Of a stretch of 64,000 nt of DNA, positions 27,532 through 36,980 are shown piece after piece. The stretch covers positions 62,001-126,000 of the forward strand of contig NZ_VXKS01000002.1 in NCBI RefSeq assembly GCF_008711525.1, given 5' to 3'. Under the pieces are notes generated by a model that was not told the origin of the DNA, made no database searches, and saw only the letters and a program-made list of their open reading frames with translations. A program made the position numbers and the translations under genes. This DNA comes from Cysteiniphilum sp. JM-1 (GTDB taxonomy: Bacteria; Pseudomonadota; Gammaproteobacteria; Francisellales; Francisellaceae). The number at the start of each line of letters is the position of its first letter. The stretch's first letter is position 1.

Positions 27532-28932
27532 TTATGCATTCGCTAGTGCATTATTTGATGGCATTTTATTCATCGCATTTAAGACCTTCAATATACTAAT
27601 GGCTTGCGCTAACTGCTTATCTTTATGCAGTAGACTTTGCGCATTTTTATAGTCCTTCTTATAATTTGCCAGCGCTTCTTTTGTTGCTTTATCCTTTTGA
27701 ACATCATTATTTGAGACAATGGCATGCTCAAAGCTACTTTCATCAAAAACAAAATCTAGATTATCGCTATCGTTTTTATCGCCTTTAGTCTTATCTGCTA
27801 ATAAATCAATTTCCTCCTCATCAATAATGACATCAGGAATAACCCCTCTTGATTGAATAGCAACACCGTTAGGTGTGTAGTATCGTGCTGTTGTTAGCTT
27901 CACCGCATTGGTTTCTGAAATAGGGATAACTGTTTGCACAGACCCTTTTCCAAATGTCTTAACGCCAACAATCACCGCTCTTTGGTGATCTTGCAACGCG
28001 CCTGCGACAATTTCTGATGCTGACGCTGAGCCCATATTCACCAGAACAACCATCGGTAGACCATGGGTATAATCATCACTTACTGCATAACTTGTGATGG
28101 ACTCCAATGGATTACGTGATTTAGTAAAAACAATCTTTTTAGGATTTGCAGGTGTCACTTGTAAAAAAGTATCACTGACTGCCACCGCAGCATCTAAAAG
28201 CCCACCAGGATTATTGCGTAAATCCAATACATAGCCTTTTAAATGTGTATTTTCTTTGACCAATTTATCGATATTTTGCTTTAACTCTTCTGCAGTGTTG
28301 CCTTGAAATTGGCTAATTCTTAAATAGCCATAGTCCTCTGCCACAATCTCAGACTTAACCGAGTCTAGCTTGATATTTTCACGTATTAATGACAATTTAA
28401 TTGGCTTAGGCGCTTTAGGTCGCAATAAGGTGATTGATACCTCAGTTCCTGGTTGTCCACGCATTTTCTTCACCGCCTCATCCAAGGTTAAACCAGCTAC
28501 ACTGATATCGTTGATTTTGATAATATAATCCCCTGCTTTGACACCGGCGCGCTGTGCAGGCGTATCGTCAATCGGCGATATAACTTTGATACGTTCATTC
28601 TCAGCACTAACATGCATACCAAGACCAGCAAACTCACCATGCACTGACATCTGCAAATCCTCAAAATCATCATCATCCAAAAATCGTGAATGCGGATCCA
28701 ACGAGTGCAGCATGCCATCAATCGCACCTTCAAGAATTTCTTCATCCGTTAACTCATCAACATAAGCTTGTTTTACCAAGCCTATACTACGTGATAGCTT
28801 ATCAATCTGCTTTTGTGTTTCTAGACTTTGCCCGACTTGATTTACTTGATTTACTTGATCGCTTTGAGAAAATACCGGCATACAAAGAAGACCAAACAGC
28901 GATATACAAAGTGTAAAATTTATTTTTTTCAT
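27532..28932 (-). CDS. ctpA: Carboxy-terminal processing protease (S41 family)
   Basis: Exported serine protease that trims C-termini of periplasmic or membrane proteins. A signal peptide covers about residues 1-22. A PDZ domain lies around residues 95-180 (GLGMHVSAEN, AGVKAGDYIIKIN). The catalytic Ser is in MGSASASEIVAGAL and the Lys in KTFGKGSVQT. The C-terminal 80 residues are polar and variable. The 466 residues fit CtpA/Prc-like enzymes. It lies downstream of the Dot/Icm-linked kinase on the same strand with a gap of about 110 bp. Confidence 0.9.
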   Translation of the reverse strand: MKKINFTLCISLFGLLCMPVFSQSDQVNQVNQVGQSLETQKQIDKLSRSIGLVKQAYVDELTDEEILEGAIDGMLHSLDPHSRFLDDDDFEDLQMSVHGEFAGLGMHVSAENERIKVISPIDDTPAQRAGVKAGDYIIKINDISVAGLTLDEAVKKMRGQPGTEVSITLLRPKAPKPIKLSLIRENIKLDSVKSEIVAEDYGYLRISQFQGNTAEELKQNIDKLVKENTHLKGYVLDLRNNPGGLLDAAVAVSDTFLQVTPANPKKIVFTKSRNPLESITSYAVSDDYTHGLPMVVLVNMGSASASEIVAGALQDHQRAVIVGVKTFGKGSVQTVIPISETNAVKLTTARYYTPNGVAIQSRGVIPDVIIDEEEIDLLADKTKGDKNDSDNLDFVFDESSFEHAIVSNNDVQKDKATKEALANYKKDYKNAQSLLHKDKQLAQAISILKVLNAMNKMPSNNALANA

Positions 28933-29046
28933 AGCCTGTACCTCTACTTTAGCTTATAAGAAAACATCCGTTTACTTCGGTTCCTGTTCATGCTTAAGTG
29001 TAGAAAGTATTTATATATTTTCAAATAAAGATTGATATTGGCATGA

Positions 29047-30633
29047 TCACTTTGCTATGGGCAATCTGATTTCAAATGTCACTGCGTGAGGGATATTACT
29101 AAGCGCAATGAGCCCATGATGCGCTTCAATAATGCGCCAAACAATTGCCAAACCTAAGCCACTACTTTGCTTTGACTCAGGTGTAAATGGCTGATTTAAT
29201 GCGCTTTCAATATCAAAAGTAAACCCCTGACCATTATCGGTAATTTTAATCACTGCATCGTTATCAGACGTAGCAACGGATACATCGATCACATCGCCGC
29301 CATATTTATAAGCATTAATTAGCAAATTATTTAACACTTTTTGCATTGCTGATTTATCTAATAAAACACTTATATCTGAAGGCTCTGAAGCAAAATGCCA
29401 AACTTTACTTGTATATGTATTACTATGGGTGGCAACGATTTCTTCGACCAACAAAGACAATGATATATTGTCGATATTCAGCGGTAAGTTTACATAACTA
29501 TACTTTGAGTAATCAAGCTGTTGATTAACCAAATGATCGATTTGCATAATATCTTCTTTGATCGACAAGATATGCTTTGCTCTTTCCTCATCGCTTTTAG
29601 CATTCTCTAATAGTCTTAGCGTAAAATGCACCTGAGCAAGAGGTGTTTTAACTTCATGCGCAACCATATTGGCAAAAACCGTTTGTTTTTTTATCAAAGA
29701 TTGTATGCTTTCACCCATTCCCTTAAGTGTCTGATAGACTGACCATAGTACAGACTTAGTGGATAATCGAATATCGCTATCAAAGTCATTCTTGCCATAG
29801 CTTTGTGCCAGAGATTTTAATTTAATTAAATCTCGATAGAGTGGATAAGCAATAATAAGCGTTAAAAATACCAACAAAATCGCATCAATAATCACTGCAT
29901 AAACGTGCGGATGCAGCTTAATCCAGTTATCCCGATAAGGTCCAATAATAATTACTTTATTTGGATTGGGTGATAGAAACTGAATGTATCCTTGTACACC
30001 GTGAAATGGTTCCGTCGGGAAGTAGCCCCACTTTCTAATATCATACTGTTCTTGTTGTGTATAACTTGATAAGTCTTTGATCACCACATTAACTTGGTAT
30101 TGTTTCTTGATATATTCAATTACTGTATTCCACTGGTACTCTGGCGTGTCTTTAAATTTGTTATACGCCAGCTGGTGAATCCATGCATTATTTTTCTGAT
30201 ACTCTATGATCTCGGGTGCGCGTTTTTCCAATGCAAAAAATAGATCACTATTAAGCACACGTTGATAAATCATACTTGGCTTAAACATATCAAAACTATT
30301 GGTATAGTCATGGTTATTATAATCAAACAAGATTTCACCTGAGTACAAAGCTTCTTTTTGTGCTTGTACATCTTTTGGTAGTTGATCAAAGTGGCGTAAA
30401 TACAGTGGTCGAGTGTATTGGCTTTTTAGTTTATCAATGATGTCTGCCCATTGATTTTCAGGCACTTTTTGAAACTCAGCTTCCAATGCTCTAAAGACAC
30501 CTGCCGCATTCATCTGTGCATTTTGTTGATTAATTCTAAAGCCAACATAGGTACTTGATGCAACCACAAAAATGGTCATCACTATCATCACAGACAAATA
30601 TACCAATAATTGTCGTAGAATAAATTTCAGCAT
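29047..30633 (-). CDS. Sensor histidine kinase linked to the Dot/Icm operon
   Basis: Membrane sensor kinase of about 528 residues. It has TM1 at 7-27, a periplasmic sensor region of about 215 residues, TM2 near 244-264, a short linker, the phosphoacceptor box VAHEVKTPL (His326) and a HATPase domain with NNLLINAYKYGG, DNGQGF and GLGLAIV. The ATG just after the response-regulator stop (preceded by GGGAG) is preferred; in-frame starts farther upstream overlap that gene. It is the last gene of the operon-like block. No specific family match for the sensor domain. Confidence 0.85.
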   Translation of the reverse strand: MLKFILRQLLVYLSVMIVMTIFVVASSTYVGFRINQQNAQMNAAGVFRALEAEFQKVPENQWADIIDKLKSQYTRPLYLRHFDQLPKDVQAQKEALYSGEILFDYNNHDYTNSFDMFKPSMIYQRVLNSDLFFALEKRAPEIIEYQKNNAWIHQLAYNKFKDTPEYQWNTVIEYIKKQYQVNVVIKDLSSYTQQEQYDIRKWGYFPTEPFHGVQGYIQFLSPNPNKVIIIGPYRDNWIKLHPHVYAVIIDAILLVFLTLIIAYPLYRDLIKLKSLAQSYGKNDFDSDIRLSTKSVLWSVYQTLKGMGESIQSLIKKQTVFANMVAHEVKTPLAQVHFTLRLLENAKSDEERAKHILSIKEDIMQIDHLVNQQLDYSKYSYVNLPLNIDNISLSLLVEEIVATHSNTYTSKVWHFASEPSDISVLLDKSAMQKVLNNLLINAYKYGGDVIDVSVATSDNDAVIKITDNGQGFTFDIESALNQPFTPESKQSSGLGLAIVWRIIEAHHGLIALSNIPHAVTFEIRLPIAK

Positions 30634-30640
30634 AAGCTCA

Positions 30641-31336
30641 TTACTCCCACGCATCCGTACAAAAAATATAGCCCTTCCCCCAAATGGTTTTAATTTTGCT
30701 AGAATTTTTAGCATTATCATCAACATACTGACGCAATCTTGATACCATCACATCAACAAAACGATCTACACCATCATACTCAACACCTTTAAGCATTAAA
30801 TAAAGATGCTCTCTCTTTAAAAGTTTATTCGGGTTTAGAACAAAAATTTTGATCAACTCAAACTCCTTAGCACTTAAGTCCAACTGCTTATTTGCATAAC
30901 TCACTGTGTAGTTATTTAAATCAACCTCGAGCATTCCAAAGACAATTTTTGTAGCAGTTTCATATGAGTTGAAAGTAGTCTCCAAAATTTTATTAACACG
31001 CATCAGTAAAACCTCTGGCAATACAGGCTTCTTAAGGTAATCATCCGCACCGAGTTGCAATCCTTTTAACTCATCATCAGGATCGGTATGACAAGTTAAA
31101 AACAAAATGACGCCTTGATATTCTACGCGTAATAGCTGACACACCTCATAACCTGACAAATCAGGCATTTCAACATCCAAAATAATCAAATCAGGCGCAA
31201 AGCTTTTAGCAAAAAAAAGCCCCTCTTCACCACTATGGGCTGAGCGAGCTTTAAACCCATTATCAGACAAGAAGTTTGTAATCAGTTCATTAAGCTTAAT
31301 ATTGTCATCGATGACTAAGATTTTTTTATCTTGCAT
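30641..31336 (-). CDS. OmpR-family response regulator
   Basis: Partner of the kinase encoded immediately downstream. The receiver keeps the acidic pair Asp10-Asp11, the phosphoacceptor Asp54 in IILDVEMPD and the KP motif (Lys103). A winged-helix DNA-binding domain follows (LSAKEFELIKIF through TIWGKGYIF). The ATG giving MQDKKILVIDD is chosen; a few upstream codons are in frame. It lies 84 bp after icmS. Control of the upstream dot/icm genes is an inference from position, by analogy with PmrAB and CpxRA in Legionella and Coxiella. Confidence 0.88.
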   Translation of the reverse strand: MQDKKILVIDDNIKLNELITNFLSDNGFKARSAHSGEEGLFFAKSFAPDLIILDVEMPDLSGYEVCQLLRVEYQGVILFLTCHTDPDDELKGLQLGADDYLKKPVLPEVLLMRVNKILETTFNSYETATKIVFGMLEVDLNNYTVSYANKQLDLSAKEFELIKIFVLNPNKLLKREHLYLMLKGVEYDGVDRFVDVMVSRLRQYVDDNAKNSSKIKTIWGKGYIFCTDAWE

Positions 31337-31419
31337 GATCTCATGCACCAACTGCAACATCCATAAAAAAAAGCATAGACAAAAAAAGCACAGACCGCAA
31401 TTGTATGATATGACTAGTG

Positions 31420-31764
31420 TTAGACTAAATTCAAATCTATTTTGTTATTCTGACAAATTTTATCATCTGTAATCCATCTCTCCACAAGATCGATTAAATA
31501 CATCACCAGAATCAAGTTTTGTGCTTGATCATCTGTAAAAGAAACTTCCTCTAAGCATAAAGCATCAGCTTTACGTACAAAATTCACCGCAGGCTTGCGG
31601 TTAAATACATATTTATAATTTCCCTCAATAGAATGAATCATGCGTGGTAGAAAACCATCTTCTGCAAACAGCTCATTAAGATCATAGTGTGTACTGTTAT
31701 ATACAAAATCGATCTCTGAATGATACGTACTAAAATACTGACACAATATCTCACAAATACTCAT
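31420..31764 (-). CDS. icmS: IcmS-like type IVB secretion adaptor
   Basis: Small acidic protein of 114 residues, the length of Legionella IcmS. The segment with NELFAEDGFLPRM aligns with the conserved EVF-E-GLLP part of IcmS. The LILVMYLIDLVERWI helix fits the C-terminal region. In Legionella IcmS pairs with IcmW and binds the DotL C-terminus to present effectors. Here its start overlaps the dotL stop (ATGA), which supports the assignment. Similarity is distant, and no IcmW is in the window. Confidence 0.7.
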   Translation of the reverse strand: MSICEILCQYFSTYHSEIDFVYNSTHYDLNELFAEDGFLPRMIHSIEGNYKYVFNRKPAVNFVRKADALCLEEVSFTDDQAQNLILVMYLIDLVERWITDDKICQNNKIDLNLV

Positions 31765-34130
31765 TGATGTTTTACCCCATAAACTTCTGTCACTTGAGAG
31801 AGTTTTTCATACACCTCATCCATTGACTGGCATGGACTATATTTTAAAGTACTCCCTTGTTTTAATTGATGTAATAAACGCTTTTGAAGCGCATTAATTT
31901 TTGTTGGATGAACCCCTTGTTGCAAAGCAAAATAATGCGTCATACGCATGATTTTTTCCGCTGACACCGGCGCATCATTAAAATCAGCATGCAAGACATC
32001 ATAATATGCACTGTCCAAACGTGCACTTAACGGAATATGCCGATATAACGCATCATGCACCTCATGCTGACCATGCTCATTTGTTATTGTTGCATCATGC
32101 TCAAGTTCTATAATCAACTGAGCGATATTATCTGTTAATAATTGCTCTTTTTGAGCTAATGCATCATTACTTTGTTGCACTAGCGCTTGTTGATCTATTT
32201 CCTCATCTACTACCATTTTGCTAAAAATCTCTTTGAGTGAATCGCCCAATTGATGACTTAACGTGATGTCTTTATCAATATTGGGTGAATAGCTCAATAT
32301 AGCTTTTATCCGCTGCACTTTATCCTGTGTTAATGGTGGAACTTTAATAAATCGATTGACTTTAATCTCATCGGTTTGCTTGGGATTGGCATAAAACATA
32401 CGACTACGAATAATTTGTGATCTAAAGAAAATATGCGCATCTCCCTCACGCTGATCTTTCAAATCCATGAGATCAATACGACTACGTTTTTCAACCGTTG
32501 CTGTTCTAGTATCTCGATAGCCCAAGGCATCACCCTGATCCCCCATATTAAAATCTTTGACAGCGGTTAAATACGCTTCTCCTGCCGTTTTATTAAAGAA
32601 CTCCCATGTTTCTTGCGGATCTTCAAGCTTCATACATATTTTGATGTTAGTATTAGCGCAAATGGATGCAGCCTCTTCTTTTGATGCTTTCTGGAATGCT
32701 GGTAAATCTTGTCCGGCAAAAATTACTGAAAAGCCTAATGATCGCGCCTGCGCTGGCACCACTGCAAAACCTTTAACCGCATAATAACCATATTCATCTA
32801 ACACACATAAAAATGGCGTATCAGAGTTAGACGGTTTGGCATCCAGTACTTCACGCCTATGCCCATCGATTTTATTGCCTAGCCCTGAAGCAAGCATTGC
32901 TTTGAGGGAGGCAATAATCAATTTACCTAAATTAGCTAACTCATCAGGTGACTTCTCCAATGCCGGTAACAACACCACTAATATTCGACGATTTAATACG
33001 ACATCTTTAAAATCAACCTCAGCTAGCTCTGTTTTCATAATATGCGCATAAACATCGGCAAGTGAGCCAAAAATACGTGTCAACTGCATCGTAATATAAC
33101 CATGTTGTTCATAGGTTTTATCAGACTGCCCACCGACATTTTTAACTTGATAGCCCGGTAAGGTTGCTAAATAGTTATGCATCGGATCGGTTACCGCCAA
33201 AGGAAGCTCTCCCTCAAAAGTAATATTCTGACCTTCATGATTGATCAATTGTTTGTTATAAAGAAAATTCTCAACAACATCTAAAACAAAATAACGTCGA
33301 ATCAAACTAGCCTCTAACAACAAATAACCTTGATCTCGAAGATAAACGAGCATACGCATCAATGCTTCAACAAAGGATATTGCTCGCCCTTTCCACATAT
33401 CGCCATCGCCACCCCCTGATGACTCTGATGACATCATACTCACCACAAGTTGTGAGAGCATATCCGATGATCCTATCGCAAAAGGATTTAAGGTATTTGA
33501 TAATTTTTCATCTTTATTATCACTGGTACTAATGTCTTTGGCGCCAGTCATAAAGTTAATCACCAATAAATCATCTTCACGCCCTAAATAGCGTGCCATC
33601 GAATAAATCTTAGCATACAGTGCGTTATCACCTTTTCCATCAACATAAATAAAACCACTCCCCTGAACAAGCGCATTATAAGCAAGCGAGACCAAAGTTT
33701 CTGTTTTACCACTACCTGTTGAACCAAAAATAAGCGCGTGCGTACGCATATCTTCATTGCTAAACCATAGCTCATGGTTACTTCCTTTTTCATTGCCAAA
33801 AAAGTAAATGCCTTTGGCTTTGCCTGGTTTAATCTGCCCAGGAAGTGCATTATTATAATCTTTATAATGTGTGCCTAATGGTAATTTAAATGGCAACTTA
33901 GGTGCTTGCGATAATATCACGAAAGACAGTGCTAATGGCAACCAGATTAATATCACCAACACCTGTGGAATAATAAGCATAATTAATAACAGAAAAATCA
34001 AGATAGCAATACTATTAGCAGGCTCTAATACAAAGCTTACAAAGCGCTTGGTCAATGATCGTGTATCACGAATCGTCGATGCAGCATTGGTTTCTTGCGC
34101 CCTAGTTACCCCCCTAAAGTTAATCATCAT
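31761..34130 (-). CDS. dotL: DotL (IcmO), type IV coupling ATPase
   Basis: Inner-membrane ATPase that receives substrates for the Dot/Icm channel. Two membrane segments lie near residues 39-75. The block DMRTHALIFGSTGSGKTETL holds Walker A (136-143), followed by GSGFIYVDGKGDN. Walker B is VLDEYGYYA. These stretches are nearly identical to Legionella DotL. The C-terminal region of about 200 residues corresponds to the adaptor-binding tail. The ATG giving MMINFRGV matches the family start and has AAAGG upstream; the start overlaps icmT by 11 bp. Length is 789 residues against about 783. Confidence 0.95.
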   Translation of the reverse strand: MMINFRGVTRAQETNAASTIRDTRSLTKRFVSFVLEPANSIAILIFLLLIMLIIPQVLVILIWLPLALSFVILSQAPKLPFKLPLGTHYKDYNNALPGQIKPGKAKGIYFFGNEKGSNHELWFSNEDMRTHALIFGSTGSGKTETLVSLAYNALVQGSGFIYVDGKGDNALYAKIYSMARYLGREDDLLVINFMTGAKDISTSDNKDEKLSNTLNPFAIGSSDMLSQLVVSMMSSESSGGGDGDMWKGRAISFVEALMRMLVYLRDQGYLLLEASLIRRYFVLDVVENFLYNKQLINHEGQNITFEGELPLAVTDPMHNYLATLPGYQVKNVGGQSDKTYEQHGYITMQLTRIFGSLADVYAHIMKTELAEVDFKDVVLNRRILVVLLPALEKSPDELANLGKLIIASLKAMLASGLGNKIDGHRREVLDAKPSNSDTPFLCVLDEYGYYAVKGFAVVPAQARSLGFSVIFAGQDLPAFQKASKEEAASICANTNIKICMKLEDPQETWEFFNKTAGEAYLTAVKDFNMGDQGDALGYRDTRTATVEKRSRIDLMDLKDQREGDAHIFFRSQIIRSRMFYANPKQTDEIKVNRFIKVPPLTQDKVQRIKAILSYSPNIDKDITLSHQLGDSLKEIFSKMVVDEEIDQQALVQQSNDALAQKEQLLTDNIAQLIIELEHDATITNEHGQHEVHDALYRHIPLSARLDSAYYDVLHADFNDAPVSAEKIMRMTHYFALQQGVHPTKINALQKRLLHQLKQGSTLKYSPCQSMDEVYEKLSQVTEVYGVKHQ

Positions 34131-34365
34131 TAATGACCTTTTTGTTACCAACCAGTAGGCTTCGGCATTTTAAACAAAGCCCTATAGGTGAGTACTTAAA
34201 CAGCTCACACAATAGAAAAAACACGCCACAAACAACACTAATAATGATAGTCCATTGGCAAAAGTGCACTGCCATTAACAATAACGGTAATGCCATATAA
34301 GCATTAATAAATAAAAGCTTTGGCGTTAGCGCGCTATTGCGCCAATGATAATTATTATTTGCCAT
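34120..34365 (-). CDS. icmT: IcmT-like membrane protein
   Basis: An 81-residue protein with two hydrophobic segments (about 20-52). The N-terminal WRNSALTPKLLFINAYMALPLLL matches the W-R-SA-P---F-DA-A--PLLL pattern of IcmT (TraK of IncI plasmids). A GGAG site precedes the ATG. In Legionella icmT sits next to icmS; here it lies between dotB and dotL, overlapping dotL. Confidence 0.82.
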   Translation of the reverse strand: MANNNYHWRNSALTPKLLFINAYMALPLLLMAVHFCQWTIIISVVCGVFFLLCELFKYSPIGLCLKCRSLLVGNKKVINDD

Positions 34366-34393
34366 GTTAAAATCTCCTCAAAATACTTTAGCA

Positions 34394-35569
34394 TTACACA
34401 CTCTGGTTATACATTTGCTGATAGTACTGCCAGTCATTTTCAACTAATTGTCCGCGCTGATAATAAGCCATGATTTTATTTAATATTGATTCTCTTGTAT
34501 CAAGATACTGACGGATATAACTCACGCCCTCATGCATTGATAACTCAAATAAAGCAGATCTCAACTTATGATCAAACACCACACTCTGCTGTATCGGCAC
34601 TAACGTACCATCAATCAGCTGGATAAGCATTTGCCAGATAATAAGTGACATGCTACTAATTAACTGGCGATAATATGCTTCTCTTTGGGCAATCGGCACC
34701 ATTAATAGCATGCGATAAAAGACATCAGCGGCATTATTAGCATGTATTGTGGTAATACATGCATGCCCTGTTAATGACGCTTCAATTAACGCATTTAATG
34801 TTTCAAAATCACGTGTTTCGCCCAACATAATCACATCAGGAAAGCGACGCATTGCATTAAATACCGCATATCGATAATCAGGTAGCAAATCTGGGATTTG
34901 TGTTTGACTGACAAGCGCTTCATTTGCCTGACTATCAAACGTATATTCAATCGGTGATTCATAGGTTAATATCTTATGCACAAAAGAAGATGCTTGTTGT
35001 GCTTTTAAAATACTTGCAATTAACGTACTTTTACCACTTCCTGTTGCCCCTGAGATAATCGTAAGCCCTTGTAAATGCGTTAATTTAGCAACAACTTCAA
35101 CGGGTAAATCAAGTGCTTGAAGTGGGATGATTTGATTCTTGATTAACCGCAAAGAAATGCTGATGCCAAAGTGACTCTGCTGCTGGCAAACCGTCATATT
35201 AACACGCCAACGAATACCTGCTGATCTTAACACATAAGTAGTGTCAATATCATTGCCCGCATGTAAATGGGCAATGGCATTAGCGCCATAAATCAATTGC
35301 GCGATATCTTCTAGTTCTTGCACAGATAGCACTCTGGCACTTTGGTGCAGGCGTTTTTTATGGCGCAAAACTAAAATCGGTGCATTGGTTTGCAAAGTAA
35401 TATCTGTTGCATGCGCCTTAGCACACGTCACTAACAACTGATTAAACTCATGCTCATGAAGATAGTGATCATCTATTTTTAATGTTTCCATTTTTTCTAT
35501 TTTTTCCATTTTTTCTATTTGATTTATTACCTCTATCACGTTAGTCGAAGCCATCACTGCTTTACCCAT
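34394..35569 (-). CDS. dotB: DotB, type IVB secretion motor ATPase
   Basis: VirB11/PilT-like hexameric ATPase that powers Dot/Icm secretion. ATDITLQTNAP near the start, Walker A ISGATGSGKSTL, the Asp-box region TYESPIEYTFD, Walker B VIMLGETRDFETL and the His box LTGHACITTIHA are visible. The frame allows 391 residues. However, the first codons (MASTNV, from GGCTTCGACTAACG) are repeat-derived and are followed by a KIEKME tandem. The METLKIDDHYL start at 35488 (364 residues) aligns better with the family. An A-rich tract rather than a clear ribosome site precedes it. Confidence 0.93.
   Translation of the reverse strand: MGKAVMASTNVIEVINQIEKMEKIEKMETLKIDDHYLHEHEFNQLLVTCAKAHATDITLQTNAPILVLRHKKRLHQSARVLSVQELEDIAQLIYGANAIAHLHAGNDIDTTYVLRSAGIRWRVNMTVCQQQSHFGISISLRLIKNQIIPLQALDLPVEVVAKLTHLQGLTIISGATGSGKSTLIASILKAQQASSFVHKILTYESPIEYTFDSQANEALVSQTQIPDLLPDYRYAVFNAMRRFPDVIMLGETRDFETLNALIEASLTGHACITTIHANNAADVFYRMLLMVPIAQREAYYRQLISSMSLIIWQMLIQLIDGTLVPIQQSVVFDHKLRSALFELSMHEGVSYIRQYLDTRESILNKIMAYYQRGQLVENDWQYYQQMYNQSV
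35485..35520. repeat. 18-bp tandem repeat in the 5' end of dotB
   Basis: Two near-perfect copies of an 18-bp unit, read on the plus strand as CCATTTTTTCTATTTTTT. They encode a repeated KIEKME in the dotB frame. Gain or loss of a unit would keep the frame. Confidence 0.7.
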
Positions 35570-35672
35570 TTGACTTCGCCCCTTCGACTTTGCTCAGGGA
35601 GCGATTTACACCGTTGGCTGAGCGTTAGTCGAAGCCATCGTTGTCGCTATATTTCCCTTCGACTGCGCTCAG
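35539..35672. repeat. Family B repeat cluster between dotC and dotB
   Basis: The 17-bp CGTTAGTCGAAGCCATC occurs at 35539-35555 and 35623-35639. Between and beyond them are CTTCGACTTTGCTCAGGG and CTTCGACTGCGCTCAGGG units, with the inverted GGCTGAGCG..GTCGAAG. The cluster extends into the first codons of dotB and ends near AAAGTGCGTAACTT (35688). It separates dotB from dotC by 136 bp in an otherwise compact operon. Confidence 0.8.
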
Positions 35673-35705
35673 GGTACAAGCAACAGGTAAAGTGCGTAAC
35701 TTCAA

Positions 35706-36455
35706 TTATTTAGTATTGTCAGTGTGCTGCTTTGCTTTCATCAAAGGCGCCCATAATTTAAAGGCTTTTTCAAATTGGGGATCTGCTTTAATTTGCCAAC
35801 TATGATCATTAATGACCAAATTATTTTTATCACCGGTAATGCCATGATTCTGCTTTTGAACATAAGGTAAGCTAACCATATGTTGTAACAGCAGCTGGTG
35901 AAACAGCACCATTCCCGCATAATCCTGAGTCAACTCATTAAGATTGCTTTGGAAAATCACCCGTGCTTGATGAATACCTAAATGCCAACCTTGGGTTACT
36001 GCATTATCCCATTGTTTTTTTTCATCTTTGGTTTGCGGCAATAGACTCTTATCAGGCATATCAGGTTGAGGGTAATCCATATACAGATAAGATCGCCAAT
36101 TAGGTGCCGATGTTGAAAAATAAGCGTTTTTAATAATCCGATAACGTTGACTACCAAAACGAATGACATTGTCACTGATATTCACCAGATTGTTCTCCTG
36201 TGTAATCACCGGTGGCACGACATAGTCATTGAGCATCAAACTAGAGAAGTTATAAATCATATTCAATTTATTTTTCAGTGTATTTTCCTGATCATCAATT
36301 GTCTGAGACGCCCAATATAAGCCGGATTGAATCCCTAAGTTTTTTGCCGCATCTAACATCGCCTTTTGACGAATCGTCAAATCTGGTAGCTTACTGACAT
36401 AAGCACTTGGTTGATACATGTTATTAAGCAATTGTGCATTGGTCACTACTGCCAT
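35706..36455 (-). CDS. dotC: DotC lacking a signal peptide
   Basis: Component of the DotC-DotD-DotH outer-membrane subcomplex. The 249 residues match the mature part of DotC: GLQSGLYWASQTID, YVVPPVITQ, FGSQRYRIIKNAYF, PNWRSYLYMDYP and GWHLGIHQARVIFQ. The ATG overlaps the dotD stop (TAATG). Only ten open codons without a start lie upstream before a stop, so no signal peptide or lipobox can be encoded in frame. Legionella DotC is a lipoprotein of about 300 residues; here roughly 50 N-terminal residues are missing. Confidence 0.9.
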   Translation of the reverse strand: MAVVTNAQLLNNMYQPSAYVSKLPDLTIRQKAMLDAAKNLGIQSGLYWASQTIDDQENTLKNKLNMIYNFSSLMLNDYVVPPVITQENNLVNISDNVIRFGSQRYRIIKNAYFSTSAPNWRSYLYMDYPQPDMPDKSLLPQTKDEKKQWDNAVTQGWHLGIHQARVIFQSNLNELTQDYAGMVLFHQLLLQHMVSLPYVQKQNHGITGDKNNLVINDHSWQIKADPQFEKAFKLWAPLMKAKQHTDNTK

Positions 36456-36943
36456 TACTGATACCTCAAGCTGATAATTTTCTCTTTAGCATTGACATAG
36501 ATACTGGCTCCACCTTTGGTCTGCACATCAATACTTCTTAAGGTATCCAATATACTCTGCCAATCGTTGGCTTGATTAAGCACAATGACAATCGGAATGG
36601 CTGGCGGGTTACCATACACTTGAAAGGTAAACCCTGCAATTTTAGCCAATTTCTCAATCACAGGTTGTATTGGACCATTCCAAACTAAAGTAACTTTTTG
36701 TGCCAAAACCTCATCAGGGACTTGTGCCAATGGCAGATCAACTTTTGGAAAACGCATCGCATTATACGTATTTAAAGTATTCACACTTTGACTGATGGTT
36801 TGCGCTGATTGATCAAGAGATTTAAGCATAAAGCCATTTATTTCTAGCTGCTGAGCTTGTAAGTCAATACTTTGGTTTGAGTTACTTGCGCAACCTGAGG
36901 TAAGCACAGTTATAATACTCAAAAAAAATAACTTTCCCTTCAT
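36455..36943 (-). CDS. dotD: DotD lipoprotein
   Basis: Outer-membrane lipoprotein needed to place DotH in the Dot/Icm core. The start MKGKLFFLS is chosen because it begins a lipoprotein signal with lipobox LTSGC (Cys18); a longer open frame upstream overlaps the next gene. The C-terminal secretin-N0-like domain has VTLVWNGPIQPVIEKLAKIAGF and ends IISLRYQ, as in Legionella DotD (163 residues, here 162). It is coupled to dotC by a 1-base overlap. Confidence 0.9.
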   Translation of the reverse strand: MKGKLFFLSIITVLTSGCASNSNQSIDLQAQQLEINGFMLKSLDQSAQTISQSVNTLNTYNAMRFPKVDLPLAQVPDEVLAQKVTLVWNGPIQPVIEKLAKIAGFTFQVYGNPPAIPIVIVLNQANDWQSILDTLRSIDVQTKGGASIYVNAKEKIISLRYQ

Positions 36944-36980
36944 ATTGAAATTGCCTTTTGTCTTTGATTTATTACTTGAA

